A program made the position numbers and the translations under genes. From assembly GCA_022885665.1 (NCBI GenBank), contig JAGQDJ010000023.1, positions 496,001 through 560,000 of the forward strand: 64,000 nucleotides of DNA, written 5' to 3'. Below the pieces are notes generated by a model, which worked only from the letters and a program-made list of their open reading frames with translations, ran no database searches and was not told where the DNA came from. The stretch is from Triops longicaudatus. Its lineage: Eukaryota; Arthropoda; Branchiopoda; Notostraca; Triopsidae. Below, piece after piece: positions 23,372-35,900 of the stretch (positions are counted from its first letter, which is position 1; each line of letters starts with the position of its first letter).

Positions 23372-26300
23372 AATGAATTAAATGATAGTACTTTTCCCCT
23401 AAAGATACCCATGGGCTCCTCGTAAGGGGTTACCAGACAGCTGAATAACAATAGAACGTAATGGTGAAGCCTTAAAGGCCACGTCTTGGTTTCGCCGTTG
23501 AGCTATATTTTATCAGAGGGGAGAAACGCTTTGTTTTTACACAAAAATTGCTTTTAAAATGTTTGCTAGTTCACGTTTACATAAGGGGAAAAACTTTTGT
23601 CGGTAGCTTTGCTCAAGGACTGGTGCAGATCACCACCCCATTTTTAGTTGACGCAAAAAATGATTATGTACATTTTCGTCCATGTGTGGCGCGACATTAG
23701 ATCACATGAGCTGGCGCTGAGTTTGTAAGTTTTGCTGGTAAAGACAGTCGCACTTTTTGTCAAAAGTTATTAACTGTGTATCCTATTCAACTTAAAACAT
23801 ACGTTTTATAGTAAAAGCAAAACTCTAGCCTATAAAAGAGCAAGCTCATAAGCATTCGTAATAGCTTGCAGTAATTCTTTGATTCCTCTTTAGTCCATTT
23901 TTGGTATTATCCAATATGTACTTAAATATGTAAACAGAGCGTAAATTAGTAAACGCATGAAATATTCATCTAAATTGAGAAATCGCCATATTCCGGTATA
24001 GACGCTGTTGCGTGTGGCCCAAGATCAGTACTGTGTACTCCATAATCAGACACGGTAATGGAAAATATTCACTGTTGTACTAAAGTCATCCTTCTTCGCA
24101 AAAGAACGAGGAAAATGTTCTCCTTTCTCTGAATATACAGTCCACTGTATGCGATCGTATATTCTTTAGGAGGTCGTTTTTTGGTACAAATTGGGACTTA
24201 ACGATGCTCTTTTGCTTTTTAAGAGGTTTCCTTCAAAAGTTGTTTTGTAGTAGTAGAATATGATTAAAAATATTTTTTGGAACTTTTTACCTGAGTTTTT
24301 TTAAACACACAGTGAACGTAAAAGTCAGGCAATGAAATGGAAATGAAACGTCTGAAGTCTAAGAAATGCTTAACAAGTCACAAAGCTCACTCTGAAGTCT
24401 CGTAAAAGCATTGTTAATAATTGCAATTAGTTATAATTAACTTGTTTTTGTCTGTTGCGGTTTTGTGCAACGCCAGTTTTTGAAGATCTTTACAACGCAC
24501 GTTTTTGTGTAAAAGTGGAGGAACGCTTGGTCTGAAAAGGCACGAAATTTTGACTCCGTCTTCGTAAGTATTTACTCTGGGAGTGACTTTTTAAAGCGGA
24601 TAAGGAAATTCTGAAAATAACCCAAGAAACGTACGATAGAACGCAGTCTTGGACCCGAAACTCGACAGGGATCATTTAAAAGAGAACGTGTCCAGAGCGA
24701 GAAGCTGTCAAGTGTTATTTTCTGCGTGCAGGCTATAAGAAGCATGTTGGAGCGAATCGCTCGCTTAGCTTTCAAATATAAAGGTGCAAGTAAAAAAAAA
24801 ATGTTGGCATCTTTTGCACAACACGCTTTCCAGTACAACGGCGAGTGTGAAGGAATTTCTGGCTCTGAACAAGGTGTTGGTCCTGATCCACCTCCTTCTA
24901 TTGAAATAGCTTCAGGACTGTTATGTAGATTTTATATTGGCTACGGTAGGCTACAACGGCAGAATAGTTTGGTAATGTTTTTGGGAGTATGCAAACGAAT
25001 AGCTGTTTAATTGGGGTGCCTTAATCACCAATACTCCTGTTATGCATTTTGATATAAATCATAACTTAATTGTCAAAATCAGCGCTAGATTATGAGAAGC
25101 GAGTACTGAATTTTCGCGGTGTTAATAAGGCAATGAATAGTTTCGCCTGTCTTATTGTCATGCTCCACCATGCGTTCATTCCTGCTTTCAAGGAGCAACG
25201 TGAAGTACGGATGTGGTTTAGCTGCTAATTTCGTACTTTTTCTCACATGTCAGACACATAAGGTAAAGGCGCAGTGAAATTCATGGAGCGCTCATGTTGT
25301 GGAGTATTTCCGCGTAAGTACAATCCAAAGGCAAGTCGTGTCGACAAATGTGTGAGTGAAGAAAGTAATTAGACTTCTCGAGGACTCAGCCTTTCTACAA
25401 GTATCTATTGGTACAAGTTGGTGGATGGGCGATGGCATTGACAGATGACGAATGACGGCTATTATCGACACTTAGGACAGGCGAGAAAAGATACCAAACC
25501 TTAAATTAAGTCTGCATTTTGAACGCGCCAGAAATGCTTTTCCGCCACGGTGGGCTTGGGAGCTTTACCGTCTGTGATCAAGGCCTTTTCCTCGGTCATG
25601 TTAAAGGCAGGAAGCTTAGAAGCTTTAAAAAATGTTATTGTTCAAACTGTGACTCTAACCTCATCTGACATTTCGCTACGCCTCAACTTTTAGTTACAAT
25701 CCGATATAATTTATTTTTAACCACAAGGAGAATATCACACGCACTTGAGGTCGATAATTTTAGTCTATTCTTGCATATAACCTGGCATTTTACTATTGTA
25801 TCTGTAATAAAGTGGAAACTTGCCAGAAAGGGAGGCAAATTGCCCGTTACATTACACACAGCGTCAATGTCGAAAGGACCTCCCCGAGAGAAACGAAACA
25901 GAAGAAGTTACACAGTAGCCCTTTTCGAGTTCTTTCTTTTTCTTGCCCACATTTGAAAAAGTTTCTTGGTAAAGAACTTTCTTGTGAGGAAGGTAATGGT
26001 TCCACAGCTTGCATGCTAACAATGGGTTCCCTTGTGCGTCGCCACCGCAGGTCTTTGAACATTTTGAGTTATTTCGGATGATTACCGTCATTGCGTCTTG
26101 CGGCGCCGTCTAACAGATTTCGTACGCCAAATTTAGACTGAAAAACTTGTTACCACTAGACGAAAAGGAGTGGCTGATAAACTGCAAATTGAAATCAACG
26201 ATCTACGCTACATAATTTCCCAGCTAAATTTTATAAAGATAAAAAATGAATGCGTTGTGTATGCGTATAAAATGCGTTTTGCAGTGCATTTTAACGTATT

Positions 26301-27603
26301 ACAATTTGGTCTTGTGAATCTAGTCTTGTCTGAGAATTGTGCACAAAGAAACGGCTCGAAAACCTCGCAACACACCGAAACGTGTGTAAATACGCAAGAC
26401 TAATGTTTACCACGAAAATAGATAGAAGATCGGAGGATGTCTAGTGTTCCCTGAAATCTACCACCCAGTAGAAGGTACTTTAGCTCCTGAACACGCCAGT
26501 GCCATTCGTCGAAGGAACATGTCGCATAATGCAAACATGGCATGCAATGGGAGACGCATGAGAAAAAAGTAATGCCGGTATATATTTGCATAGACATTAA
26601 AGGTGTATTTGTTGTGTTGGTACTCACCTTGCAGCCATGTCGAAGCTATATTTTCTCTCGTTTTTGGTATCACTTACACATTGCAGATATTTGCGTAGTG
26701 AAGCCAACGGCCTTTTTTCATTCATTTGATGTACAGTAGAACTCTTGAGTTTTGCCAACCCCGATTATGTGAACCACCTAAGCAAAAAATTCTGTTCGCT
26801 GGGGGATGAGTTTTTACATTGAGTTTCAAACATTTAACCATGGATGCTTAAAATGTACAATAGTTATCCCATAAAAAAACACAGCGGAGTTTATACCTAA
26901 TTATTATTTCGTGTTGGAATTTTCTAAATATTATTAATACACGAAATACGTGTTTCAGATTTTGACAACTATCCGGCTTATCAATTTAGCATAGCATCCG
27001 GTTGATAAAATCGGAGTTCTACTTGTAAATCAATTTTCTTTGCATGACGCGAACCTCGACCTAGGCAATGTCCATCAAACCCGACATACTGCATTTCGTC
27101 CTTCGTTCTAAATGCTTGTTAGCCCATTCTTGATCACTACAAACTCATCGCAAGAAACACACAAAGCAAAATACTACGAAGAAAACTGTTCATGACTCTT
27201 CAACTGTAACATTATTATGCGTGGAGTTCGAAAAAATGAGTAGAAGCTGAACCTTAAATATATTTATTTATATTCGGTTGCATCCGTGACAAAAACTTAA
27301 TTGTAATGTTCAAGAGGGGGCTGAGCCTGTCCCCAATTTCCATTAACTCTTAATTCTGGGTCCTTTTGTCAAGTACCATAGCGTCTCATTTCATGGTCCT
27401 ATTTTTGTCTTTCGAAGAGCAATAGGCACCATGCAATTCCAACTCAGAATTCTAAGTTTTAGTCTAAAATGATGGCATTATTCAGCTGCCCGACGGTATA
27501 TTTCCTTTTCTGTGTGTCTTGCTCGTGTGCTGGGTTATTTTTGAAAAACTTTACTTGGCAAGTTTTTCGGAAGGTCGTTGTATAACTAGGAACTTGGCCG
27601 TAT
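23372..27603. other. non-coding stretch
   Basis: No gene supported. It contains one MITE, listed separately. Open frames on both strands, for example 24726-25010 (+) and 26170-26403 (+), show no family resemblance or convincing splice chain. Confidence 0.4.
26734..27025. mobile_element. 292-bp pogo/Tigger-like MITE, copy 2
   Basis: Starts CAGTAGAACTCTTGAG and ends with the inverted form (GGAGTTCTACTTG, one base longer than expected). TA flanks it at 26732-26733 and 27026-27027. The interior aligns with the element at 17436 over several blocks, so the two are diverged copies of one family. No ORF. Confidence 0.8.
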
Positions 27604-28447
27604 TCAACTATGTTTGTAATAGCTGTACTGGAAAAAGGACAGGAGACAAGGAGGGACCATTCTTTGCGTTTCCTTTGTAATAGCCACCTCCAAGACAGCG
27701 AGTCTAAACACAAAAATGTCTTCGTCATTGTGAACTCCTGCAATGCGTTGCCTGCGTGAGACAAAAGTAGATATTTGAACTTTGGACTTCATTTCGCTGC
27801 CTGTACTTGATGCACTTCTCCACGCCGTAGTATGTCCTGATGAAACATAAAGTAGCAACGACTACTCCTAGCTCCCAAAATGTCATTAGATTTTGCCTAT
27901 TAAAAAAGCTGTAAGTGTGCCCATTGAATGGTTCAATGCAAACTGTTACTGCGAACTCGCCTGAACATATCTCATTACAATGGCTTTATGAGGAGAGAAT
28001 TCGGTCTGGTGCGCGAATTTGACGATTAAAATAAAAGCTGACTACCGTTGTAAGTTAGCGATCCCATTATACGCTGATTTTAGCTTCCAGGAGCTCTTGA
28101 GAACGTTTCGTGAATTCCGTCTGCTGGACCGTGACTTCACTGTACGAGTCATTTGACATTGGTCAGGCGAGCGCATATTCGACTTAGACTTACCCACATC
28201 ATCTAAATAAATTTTCGTATGCAGGCGATGTTTGTTTTGGCATCCTTTACTAGCGTGACCCTCAGGTAGAAGCAGCTTGAATGGTATGAATTTGCATAAC
28301 TTGATTTGACGAGTGGGGCGTGGTCTTTGGGGGGTCCGTAAGATGACGTTAGTGCCTTTTTCGTATCGGTTGATGCTGAGTTTCAGGCACTTAGCTGTGC
28401 GTGAACAAAAATAGCCATAAAATCCTTGGGTCAAGATCGCATCGCAG
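27604..28447 (-). CDS. candidate two-exon 3' portion of an unrecognised cysteine-containing protein
   Basis: Exon a, 28447-28194, follows the acceptor CATCCTTCAG and ends in a consensus GTAAGT donor. It encodes 84 codons with five cysteines (CDAILTQGF, YFCSRTAKC, KLCKF, KGCQN). After a 356-bp intron with a strong acceptor (TATGTTTCATCAG), exon b, 27836-27604, is phase-compatible and runs 77 codons to TGA; it contains RRQRIAGVHNDEDIFVFRLA. Exon a could start further upstream at 28497. The 5' exons are not found and no family is recognised. Two long, phase-matched exons with good splice signals make this better than noise, but not secure. Confidence 0.35.
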
Positions 28448-28497
28448 CTGAAGGATGTTTTATCACGCACAAGTGCAGCAGCAGGTGAGCCGAGGCT

Positions 28498-31400
28498 TAC
28501 AAATTATGAAGCAAGTGCTAAGAAACTGACTCGGCAGCTTTCCGAACTTGCTTACCATCACCTGAACTCCGTTTGGGTTGTCTACTGAGCATGTAAAGTA
28601 TTAGAAACGATTTTTGAGCATAATTTTTCACTTGTTATTGAAAGCAAATGCTTTTAGACATAAAGTGAATTTGTTTATTACTGAACACTACAATGTGATA
28701 AAAGATGATGGGAACAGTATAACTCGAAGAGTTTCAGGGCACTATTCCCTGCAACTTGTTGCATTCTCGTCTTACTGCTCACGGCCCCTACAAGTGCGAA
28801 GTTACCCTCGCCTTCAGAGTTGGGAGGACGGAATAGGGGGTAAGGCCGTGGGTGTGAAAACAGGTACTTTGAGGACGTTCATGGAATACAAAACGTGAAA
28901 ATGCAATAATAACCGAACCTAAGCCAATGATGGCGACCTAGCAAGAATTTTGAACGAGCGTGCCAAAACTGATACAATATGGACACTTAAAGATTAGAGC
29001 GTGAGAAAAATTGCGTGGTACTAAACATGCAAGAACTATCTGGTTTTCTATCACCAAGATCCTAATTTTTTTATCCATGGTAAATTTTGTCGTGGAGGCG
29101 TTTTCCATAAAAACTGGACACTAGCGTGTAATAGAACGACGATAACGAGATTCAACTTACACCGTTTTAGAGCCTGATGAAAAAGATCTTACACATGAAC
29201 GTGGTGACACTTAATGGTCTTCCCATACCTGCTTGGTGTGATTCGTGAAATACGTAAGAAACATAAATGACACGCTTATGTTACTTGATTCCGTGCTATT
29301 GAAGTTTCAAGCAAAGTAAGGAAAGAATGATATCAACGTCCTTACACGCGAGTACTCAATACTGCCAGAGTAACGTTTCTCGGTATAGGATTGATTGAAC
29401 TTTCAGTAGCTAGAAATTCGATCTGCTCCTCCAATTTCGCCTGAAGTCACGTCCCCTTAGAAGTGAAGAAAATAGATAAGCCTAATGCCGAAGCACAATA
29501 GCTCGAAATTAAGTTTCACAACTGAATTTGTATTTAGCTTTTAGAGCGGGTCACTGTCTTTTGTTACGCGTCAAACTGGAGGAATGACTTAACAACACCA
29601 CTAGAAGCAAAGGTGGAGCTTTTCTAATCAACACGCGAGTGTATCAGCTTGTTCATCATCATCAGTGTCTCTTCTCAAAGCGATTACATTCTCCTTAATG
29701 CGACTTACGAAGAACACGGCCCTATGGAACTTACTCCAAGCTGTCTAAGGCTCACGCGATAGGTATTCGCGGTGAGTAAAAATATGCGGATGCAGATGTA
29801 AATGAGATGCAGGGACGTACAATTCTAATTTAAAGTGAAATGTACCCTAGTTTACTACAAGAATTATGTAGCTCGTTGAACTACCTTAAAAGTAGTTAGG
29901 AAACCTTCTTGACCATGCTTTTGCACAAGTATTCTGTTCGTTTTGTCAGCAATCAAAACAAGGCATAAAGTGTGTCATAAGGTTTTGAATCACGTCGGCA
30001 AGACGTAGAAAACCATCTAGGATGAAAAGCTTAAAGTCAACACCCCATTTAGACATACTGCCAGCTTTGGCGAATTTTCAGAATGGTGTCTCCCGTACTG
30101 AGAACCGTAGCGAGGTGATGTCACTGTCGCATTTAGAACTGCCGCTGGTGCAATGACGCCAACTAGCCAAAAAGCGCTATTTTCCTCGAAGAGTAGACGT
30201 GGAACACTTAAAACGAAGAGTAATTCGTTAATATAACTGTAAATGATCAACTGCGAATATCGAGAACGGTAAAATTAAGGTCTGATTAGAGACGCTATGG
30301 CACGTGTAAATAAAATGTATCAATAGCAAAGATATCCCAAGGAAAAAATATAGAACAGGCTCCCTCTTATCCGACAGGCAAGGGAATCGACCACACACAG
30401 GTTAACAGAAAAACCAGTTAATCCGAACACGCTCATAAAATACTGTAGTTATTACATTACATAACTAAAGTTTAAAAAGCAGAACTATATGGTCAATATA
30501 CAGATTTAATATATACATTACATTCGGTAGAAATAGGTATTTTTTATAATTATGAAACTTAAAACTCATGTTACACTTCACATTTGTGTCGAATTTCTCA
30601 CAATTAAAACGTCAGCTTGTTTACGTATGTGAAAGAGCAAGTTGTAGGTATATTCACGTTAAACCAAGTCACATCCCGGAATTGTAATAGCTGATTTTGT
30701 AATTGTAATTGCAAGTGCATAGCCTGCATATCTTTTTTGTAAAACCCCAAGCCCTTGGCAGAATCTTGGCCCTTAGCCCTCAGTCTTGGACACTTACTCT
30801 ACAAAAGTAAAGTGCCATTTTTTTCCTTAAATTAATGTTGAACTTGTGATCTTTTTAATAAAAAGTTTAGTAGTGCAAATCTTTCCATTGTGCTATTCAT
30901 AATGTAGCGGCAAGTTCCTTTTTAAATTACCCGTTACACTATTTGGTGGCAGCGGAGGAATTCAATACAGACTGTAAAGTTAAACCCTACTTACTATTGC
31001 CCGAGCGGTTACACGTACATGCGTGCGGGTGAACAAGCAACCAGTTAAACCGTGTATGGGTAAGAGAAAATTTAAATCCACAGTAAATATAATATAGACT
31101 CTTTCCTTACGAGACAACGTTTCAACTGCCCCTCATGCTTGTTTGTGATGAATCGAACACTACAGTAAGACTTTGGCTTTTTTTATATTAAAAGCAAAGT
31201 ACTCAAAAACGTACTGGATGGAATTGCGAAATCTAAAAGTAGGAATTTGTTGTTAATTTTCATTTAAAGTTTCTCGGTTTTCAGCACCTTTTCTAAGCGG
31301 CGTTGGCTGTAAATATTATTACCCAATATTTTAAAGTATGTAAGTTCATATAAATACTGACCATTGTTAATTTCCAGAAGGCAATGTATTGTTTGCTTTG

Positions 31401-34400
31401 CAAAACCTGGAAATTTCATCGATCTTGAACGCCAGCCATAAGTTTACTCATTCAGTGTGAGCTACGTTGTTAATGAACTGCAGTACAATTACTGATAACA
31501 ATTCTTCCAGCAAGGCATAATTCTGCACATGATGAAACCTACAAGTTTATAAGTCTTCGGAAATTCGCGTAAGTTACAATGGAAACGAAATTGTAGTACG
31601 AGCTTAGAATTTTAACTTCGCAATAAATGCGCAGACGATGCGTCGTCTAGAAACGGCTGTAGTATATTTTTTTCTTGAAAACTTGAAGATTTTAATCCGT
31701 TTCAGATGTAAAATCAGGATGTTTATAGCACTATAGAGACGTTACGTTAGATTTCTGAGCTTCACTTTGCGTGAAAGCTGCCTTGAGCTGATAGTGAATG
31801 TTTGATGCGCTTTGGGTTGATATGCACGCATGCAGGACTAATGGACTTAATTTTTTATAGGCAAAGAAGCCCTCTGATTGGGTCGGCTTTTATGCCTCAG
31901 CGCTGCCCTCCAATGTTTGATAAAAGTTTAATGAAGCAGGGAGTCAATAGAATTCCACTTACCCTGCTGCCTGTGGTTGAATTCCCTACATGTTTATTTA
32001 TATATGTCTGATAATTCAACTTGTAATTGCTGACTGCAACATGGGAATGTCCTTTCTAATACGAGCACCTGCAAAGATTACCTATTTTTTTCTGTACGGA
32101 CAAGCCATGTATTTTAATGGCAGAATCATGTACGAGAATTCTTTCTGGGATGAGTCGGCGTTTGTTTCACGAATATCGATTCTCTGTTTAGATCTTGTTG
32201 TAGTCACGGTTTCATGCACTGCTCGTAGAACTGTCTATAAAAATCATGTTAAAATGTTACCATTGTTAGATTTTACGCTCGCCGTATATACATAGTTTTA
32301 GTCATAAATCACTGAGGGATTTTTTGTTTCTTTTTATTTCTTTTGTGACCGTATCAACGCGTGAGGGGTGACTTGGTTGTCAGCATGTTGATGAGCAGGT
32401 TTCCTCCCATTTTTAGCATGTACCTGACTTTGCTTTGTGGTCAAGCGCAACCACTTTATTCAATAGCTACACGTTTAGTAATAAAAGAACAGGTTATAAT
32501 TTGGTGGTTTTCGTCATAAATCCACGAAAGATAGACTAAACACTCGGAAGCTTTGTTACGGCTTTACATTTGGTAAAAGAGCTTACATTTTAGATCGAAG
32601 TAACCCATTCAAATCCGTCAATTAATTTCCTAGTACACAACTGAAAAGCTCGAGAAGACTTGTAGGCAATCAATAACCGAGAGGTTTGGGGGGAGTGCAG
32701 CACCTACCCCACCCCAGATAATTGGTCAAAAGCCGATTCGGTAAAGAAGTATCATCCTCGAGTCGGTAAAATCTCCAGTACAGTCGGTATAATTAATGCC
32801 CCAACTCCCTAATGAAACACCCTCGCGACGCTCCTGGCAGTAACAGTTACTAATGGTAAAATTTCGTTTTTTTGTGTCCTCACAAAAAGTAATGTAAAAT
32901 TGCTCTAATAAATCGTTAAGTTAAATTTTCGAACTGAATTTCCACAAAAAAGCTGAAAGTTGACACGCTACTAACAAAATTAACTTTTTTTTCAAACGTC
33001 CTCGACGATTTACGCTAGACTCAAACTACTGTCGAAAGCTTACAAACAAATTTTGAAAAGTTTAAATACGTCCCTATCGTCATTTTAAAATTATTTAAAC
33101 AATTAAAGGCAGGTGTTTTTAAAGTAGAAGATTGAGTCAAAATAGCGGTTAACATGTTGGTTGAGTATACCGTAGCCTTTATTACAATTCAAATGAGAGT
33201 TAGGAAGTGAAACTAAACGTATATGGTAGGGAAAAAGAGAAGCGACTGTGAAGATAAGTATGCTCTCTCTCGTGCAGAGAAAAACCTAATACATATTTTT
33301 AGAAGCCGTAAATATCAAAAGTTTTTCTTGAAAGAGATACTGTCCAGAGGTCCGTACTGTCCAACGTACGACTCTTTCCCCTACTGTAGTACTTGACATT
33401 TTATGGCCCCTTCCTGTAACGACGCCAGCTGTTATCTAACCAGTCGCAGAAGAACACTTCGGGTCGTTCCTAGGCAAGACGAAAGACGAAGACTTGGTGT
33501 ACGACGACGTGTTTTCGTTTTTCGTGTTACGACAAGGAATAGAAAAACTCGTGAGACAGAAAATGCATAACATTTAATTATACATGTACATGCACTCCGT
33601 AGTTCGAGGATGTAAAGTGATAAACATGAAACGCGATATAACAACGTGAAATACACCACAAATATTGGGCCGTTCCAATAAATAAAAACAACTTCCTATC
33701 TTATCTACTTCACACTACCATTACGCTACATGAATAGCGAAATATATATTCGTTACTTCGTGCAACTTGTCCAGAAAGATATCTTTGATAGGAAAATAAT
33801 AAAAGTTAAGAGTAGAAGCATAAGTCGAAACTAAGTTAATTAGTAATTTTCAATAGCGGTGATCACTGTTTACAGCGGAACCAGGGCTTCTCTTTAGAAG
33901 AATTATGGAAGGTTCTCCGGGATATTGCTTTGGAAAACAATCCCTGTACAGGGTAACTGAACGTATTTCCATTTTAAGTCACACGGTGCTTCTTTGTTCA
34001 GTTTGTACGTTACGTTGGCGAAGATCGTTAAAACTTCGGATTTATTTCTGTAAATTAACTTAAGTACTGCCTACTACTTTGAAGAAATATAACCATGAAT
34101 GAATGATGCTTACTTGGGAGTTGCAGAATCAATTAAAACAAGCATTCCAAGGTTTAATAGGGAGCTTCTGATGCGTTGTAGCACCAAACTAATGGCGGAG
34201 CTACTGATAATCACCTTGCACATCATTTATCTTGCTTAAAGCGTAGAGCATGGCAATTCAAGGCCACGACCTAATGGTGCTTTCACACCGCTTTGTACCT
34301 CATGCTAAGCTCTGTTTCAATACGCAAGAATGTTTTTACACTCCCAAGTCTTTTGTATTATATCTATCTGTTGACGTTGCCGACATGCGGCCACAAAGAA

Positions 34401-34651
34401 ATGGGAATAGTAAGAGATAGTACCTTATAAAATCAAAAACGAAGTTGTTGATAAGGCACACGGAACTTCAGGTAATGCATTTTGACTAACAAGAAGCATA
34501 AATAAATTATCTGATATTAAATACGAACATCACTGCATTCAACTGTGCAAAAATGAGATTTAGCATATAATAATTAGAAACCGACAAACAATAATTAGAA
34601 TAATGACAAGGAATGCATAGCCTTGAAGGAGCAAACAAGTGCAGAGTTCTC
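28498..34651. other. non-coding stretch
   Basis: No gene supported. It is strongly AT-rich in parts. One degenerate transposon end is listed separately. The open frames at 31802-32011 and 31990-32295 (+) are hydrophobic, and I see no splice partners. Confidence 0.4.
30356..30435 (+). mobile_element. degenerate Tigger-like terminus
   Basis: The stretch starting CAGGCTCCCTCTTATCCGAC, followed by GGTTAACAGAAAAACCAGTT and AATCCGAAC, has the look of a left end of Tigger/pogo elements. No matching right end or TA pair was found, so it is a relic at best. Confidence 0.35.
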
Positions 34652-35331
34652 TTAAGGAGAAAGAGTTACGACTACATGGGAAGAGTCAGTCGGCTTGCCA
34701 TCATGCTGTAGCGGTGTAGTACGCACTTGCAACACCTGTGGGTAGGGAGCACCTTCTTCTTGCTTCGTGACCACGGCATTTTCTCTTTGCAGCCATCCTG
34801 CCATTTCGACTTCTTGCGCTGCTTTCTCAGCTTCTCTCTGCAATATACGAAAAAGAAGTGGTTGTTCGAGCGTTATTGAGTTACAAAGCTAGCTGTTATA
34901 GATTACTTCTTTTTGCATTCGTTCCGCTTCGTCAATTTCGTATTGGTACTTCGGAGCGGTGATCCCGAAGAACCATGCTAAGCTTTCGCCCATGTAGTCA
35001 CAGACGGCCAACGTCTTCGATCCTGAAGCAGCAACGTAATACCATGCCCAGTTAGTCCAGCTCAATGTACGCTAAATTTAACAGCAAATTAGAAAATCAC
35101 CGAGAAAGCTTTAAACAGATAATTACTGGGTCAACGAGAGGAGCCTTATCCATTTCATTCGAGGGTTCAGGTTCTTCGTCTGAATAATCCTCCAAAACAC
35201 CATCACTGAAATATAAAATTCTTTTGGGCTTTCTCTTCTTTTTCTCTTCAGGCCCAGTGACGTTCACGGGTACCTGTTCATCTTTATCCTCGGGTAGTAC
35301 TTCATCATAGTCTCGGTGATCAACATTGATA
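34652..35331 (-). CDS. FAM177 family protein (5' exon not resolved)
   Basis: Conserved eukaryotic protein of poorly known role; vertebrate FAM177A1 has been linked to the Golgi. Three exons are clear: 35331-35127, 35071-34907 and 34837-34652, with introns of 55 and 69 bp. Family hallmarks are RILYFSDGVLEDYSDEE near the start, then LSWTNWAWYYV, TLAVCDYMGESLAWFFGIT and PKYQYEIDEAERMQKE, followed by a charged tail ending VVVTLSP. The first visible exon begins in phase 2 (one base completes a codon) and has no in-frame ATG, so at least one short upstream exon with the start is missing. A donor at CAG|GTGATT near 35409 has the right phase but no in-frame ATG. It is divergent to RBM42, whose start is 570 bp away. 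Confidence 0.9.
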
Positions 35332-35900
35332 CTAGAAGAAAGGGCAGTGGTTAACTAAAACAGCACGTTAGAATGTGATTTGCCGTAAAGTTTCCTAAAC
35401 AAATCACCTGTACCACAGCCATAACTGTTCTAAAAGCCCAGTGTTTGCGCAAATTTACACGAATGGTTAGAATTGTTGCGACACAACCAACACAGATCTA
35501 TCACTGCAAAGCAAAGCGCCACTATTTACTACTGTTTACGTTAGCACTTAAGTTCTACTATCAGGACAATAAGTATATATAAGAATTTCCTATTACGCCC
35601 AGGAGTTTTTCATAATTTCGTTCGTTTTCCTTCACACCCACATACGTCATATGGAAATGTTTTGTTCGATTTCATTCATTAGAATTCCCAAAATGAAATG
35701 CGAATATTTCTAAGGCGAAACAAATCAATGTTGCACTCAATCACTAACATTACATTCTGAACCATCGTGGTTTATTTCACGACTCGCGGCTCACGCTTTA
35801 TGAGCTTCCGGACTCGTTTGTTGTGCTAACGTGGGAGAAGCGACTTTCTAGTATTTTCACTGCGCTTTCGTGAAAGTGAAAGAGAAATACTGCGTTAAAA

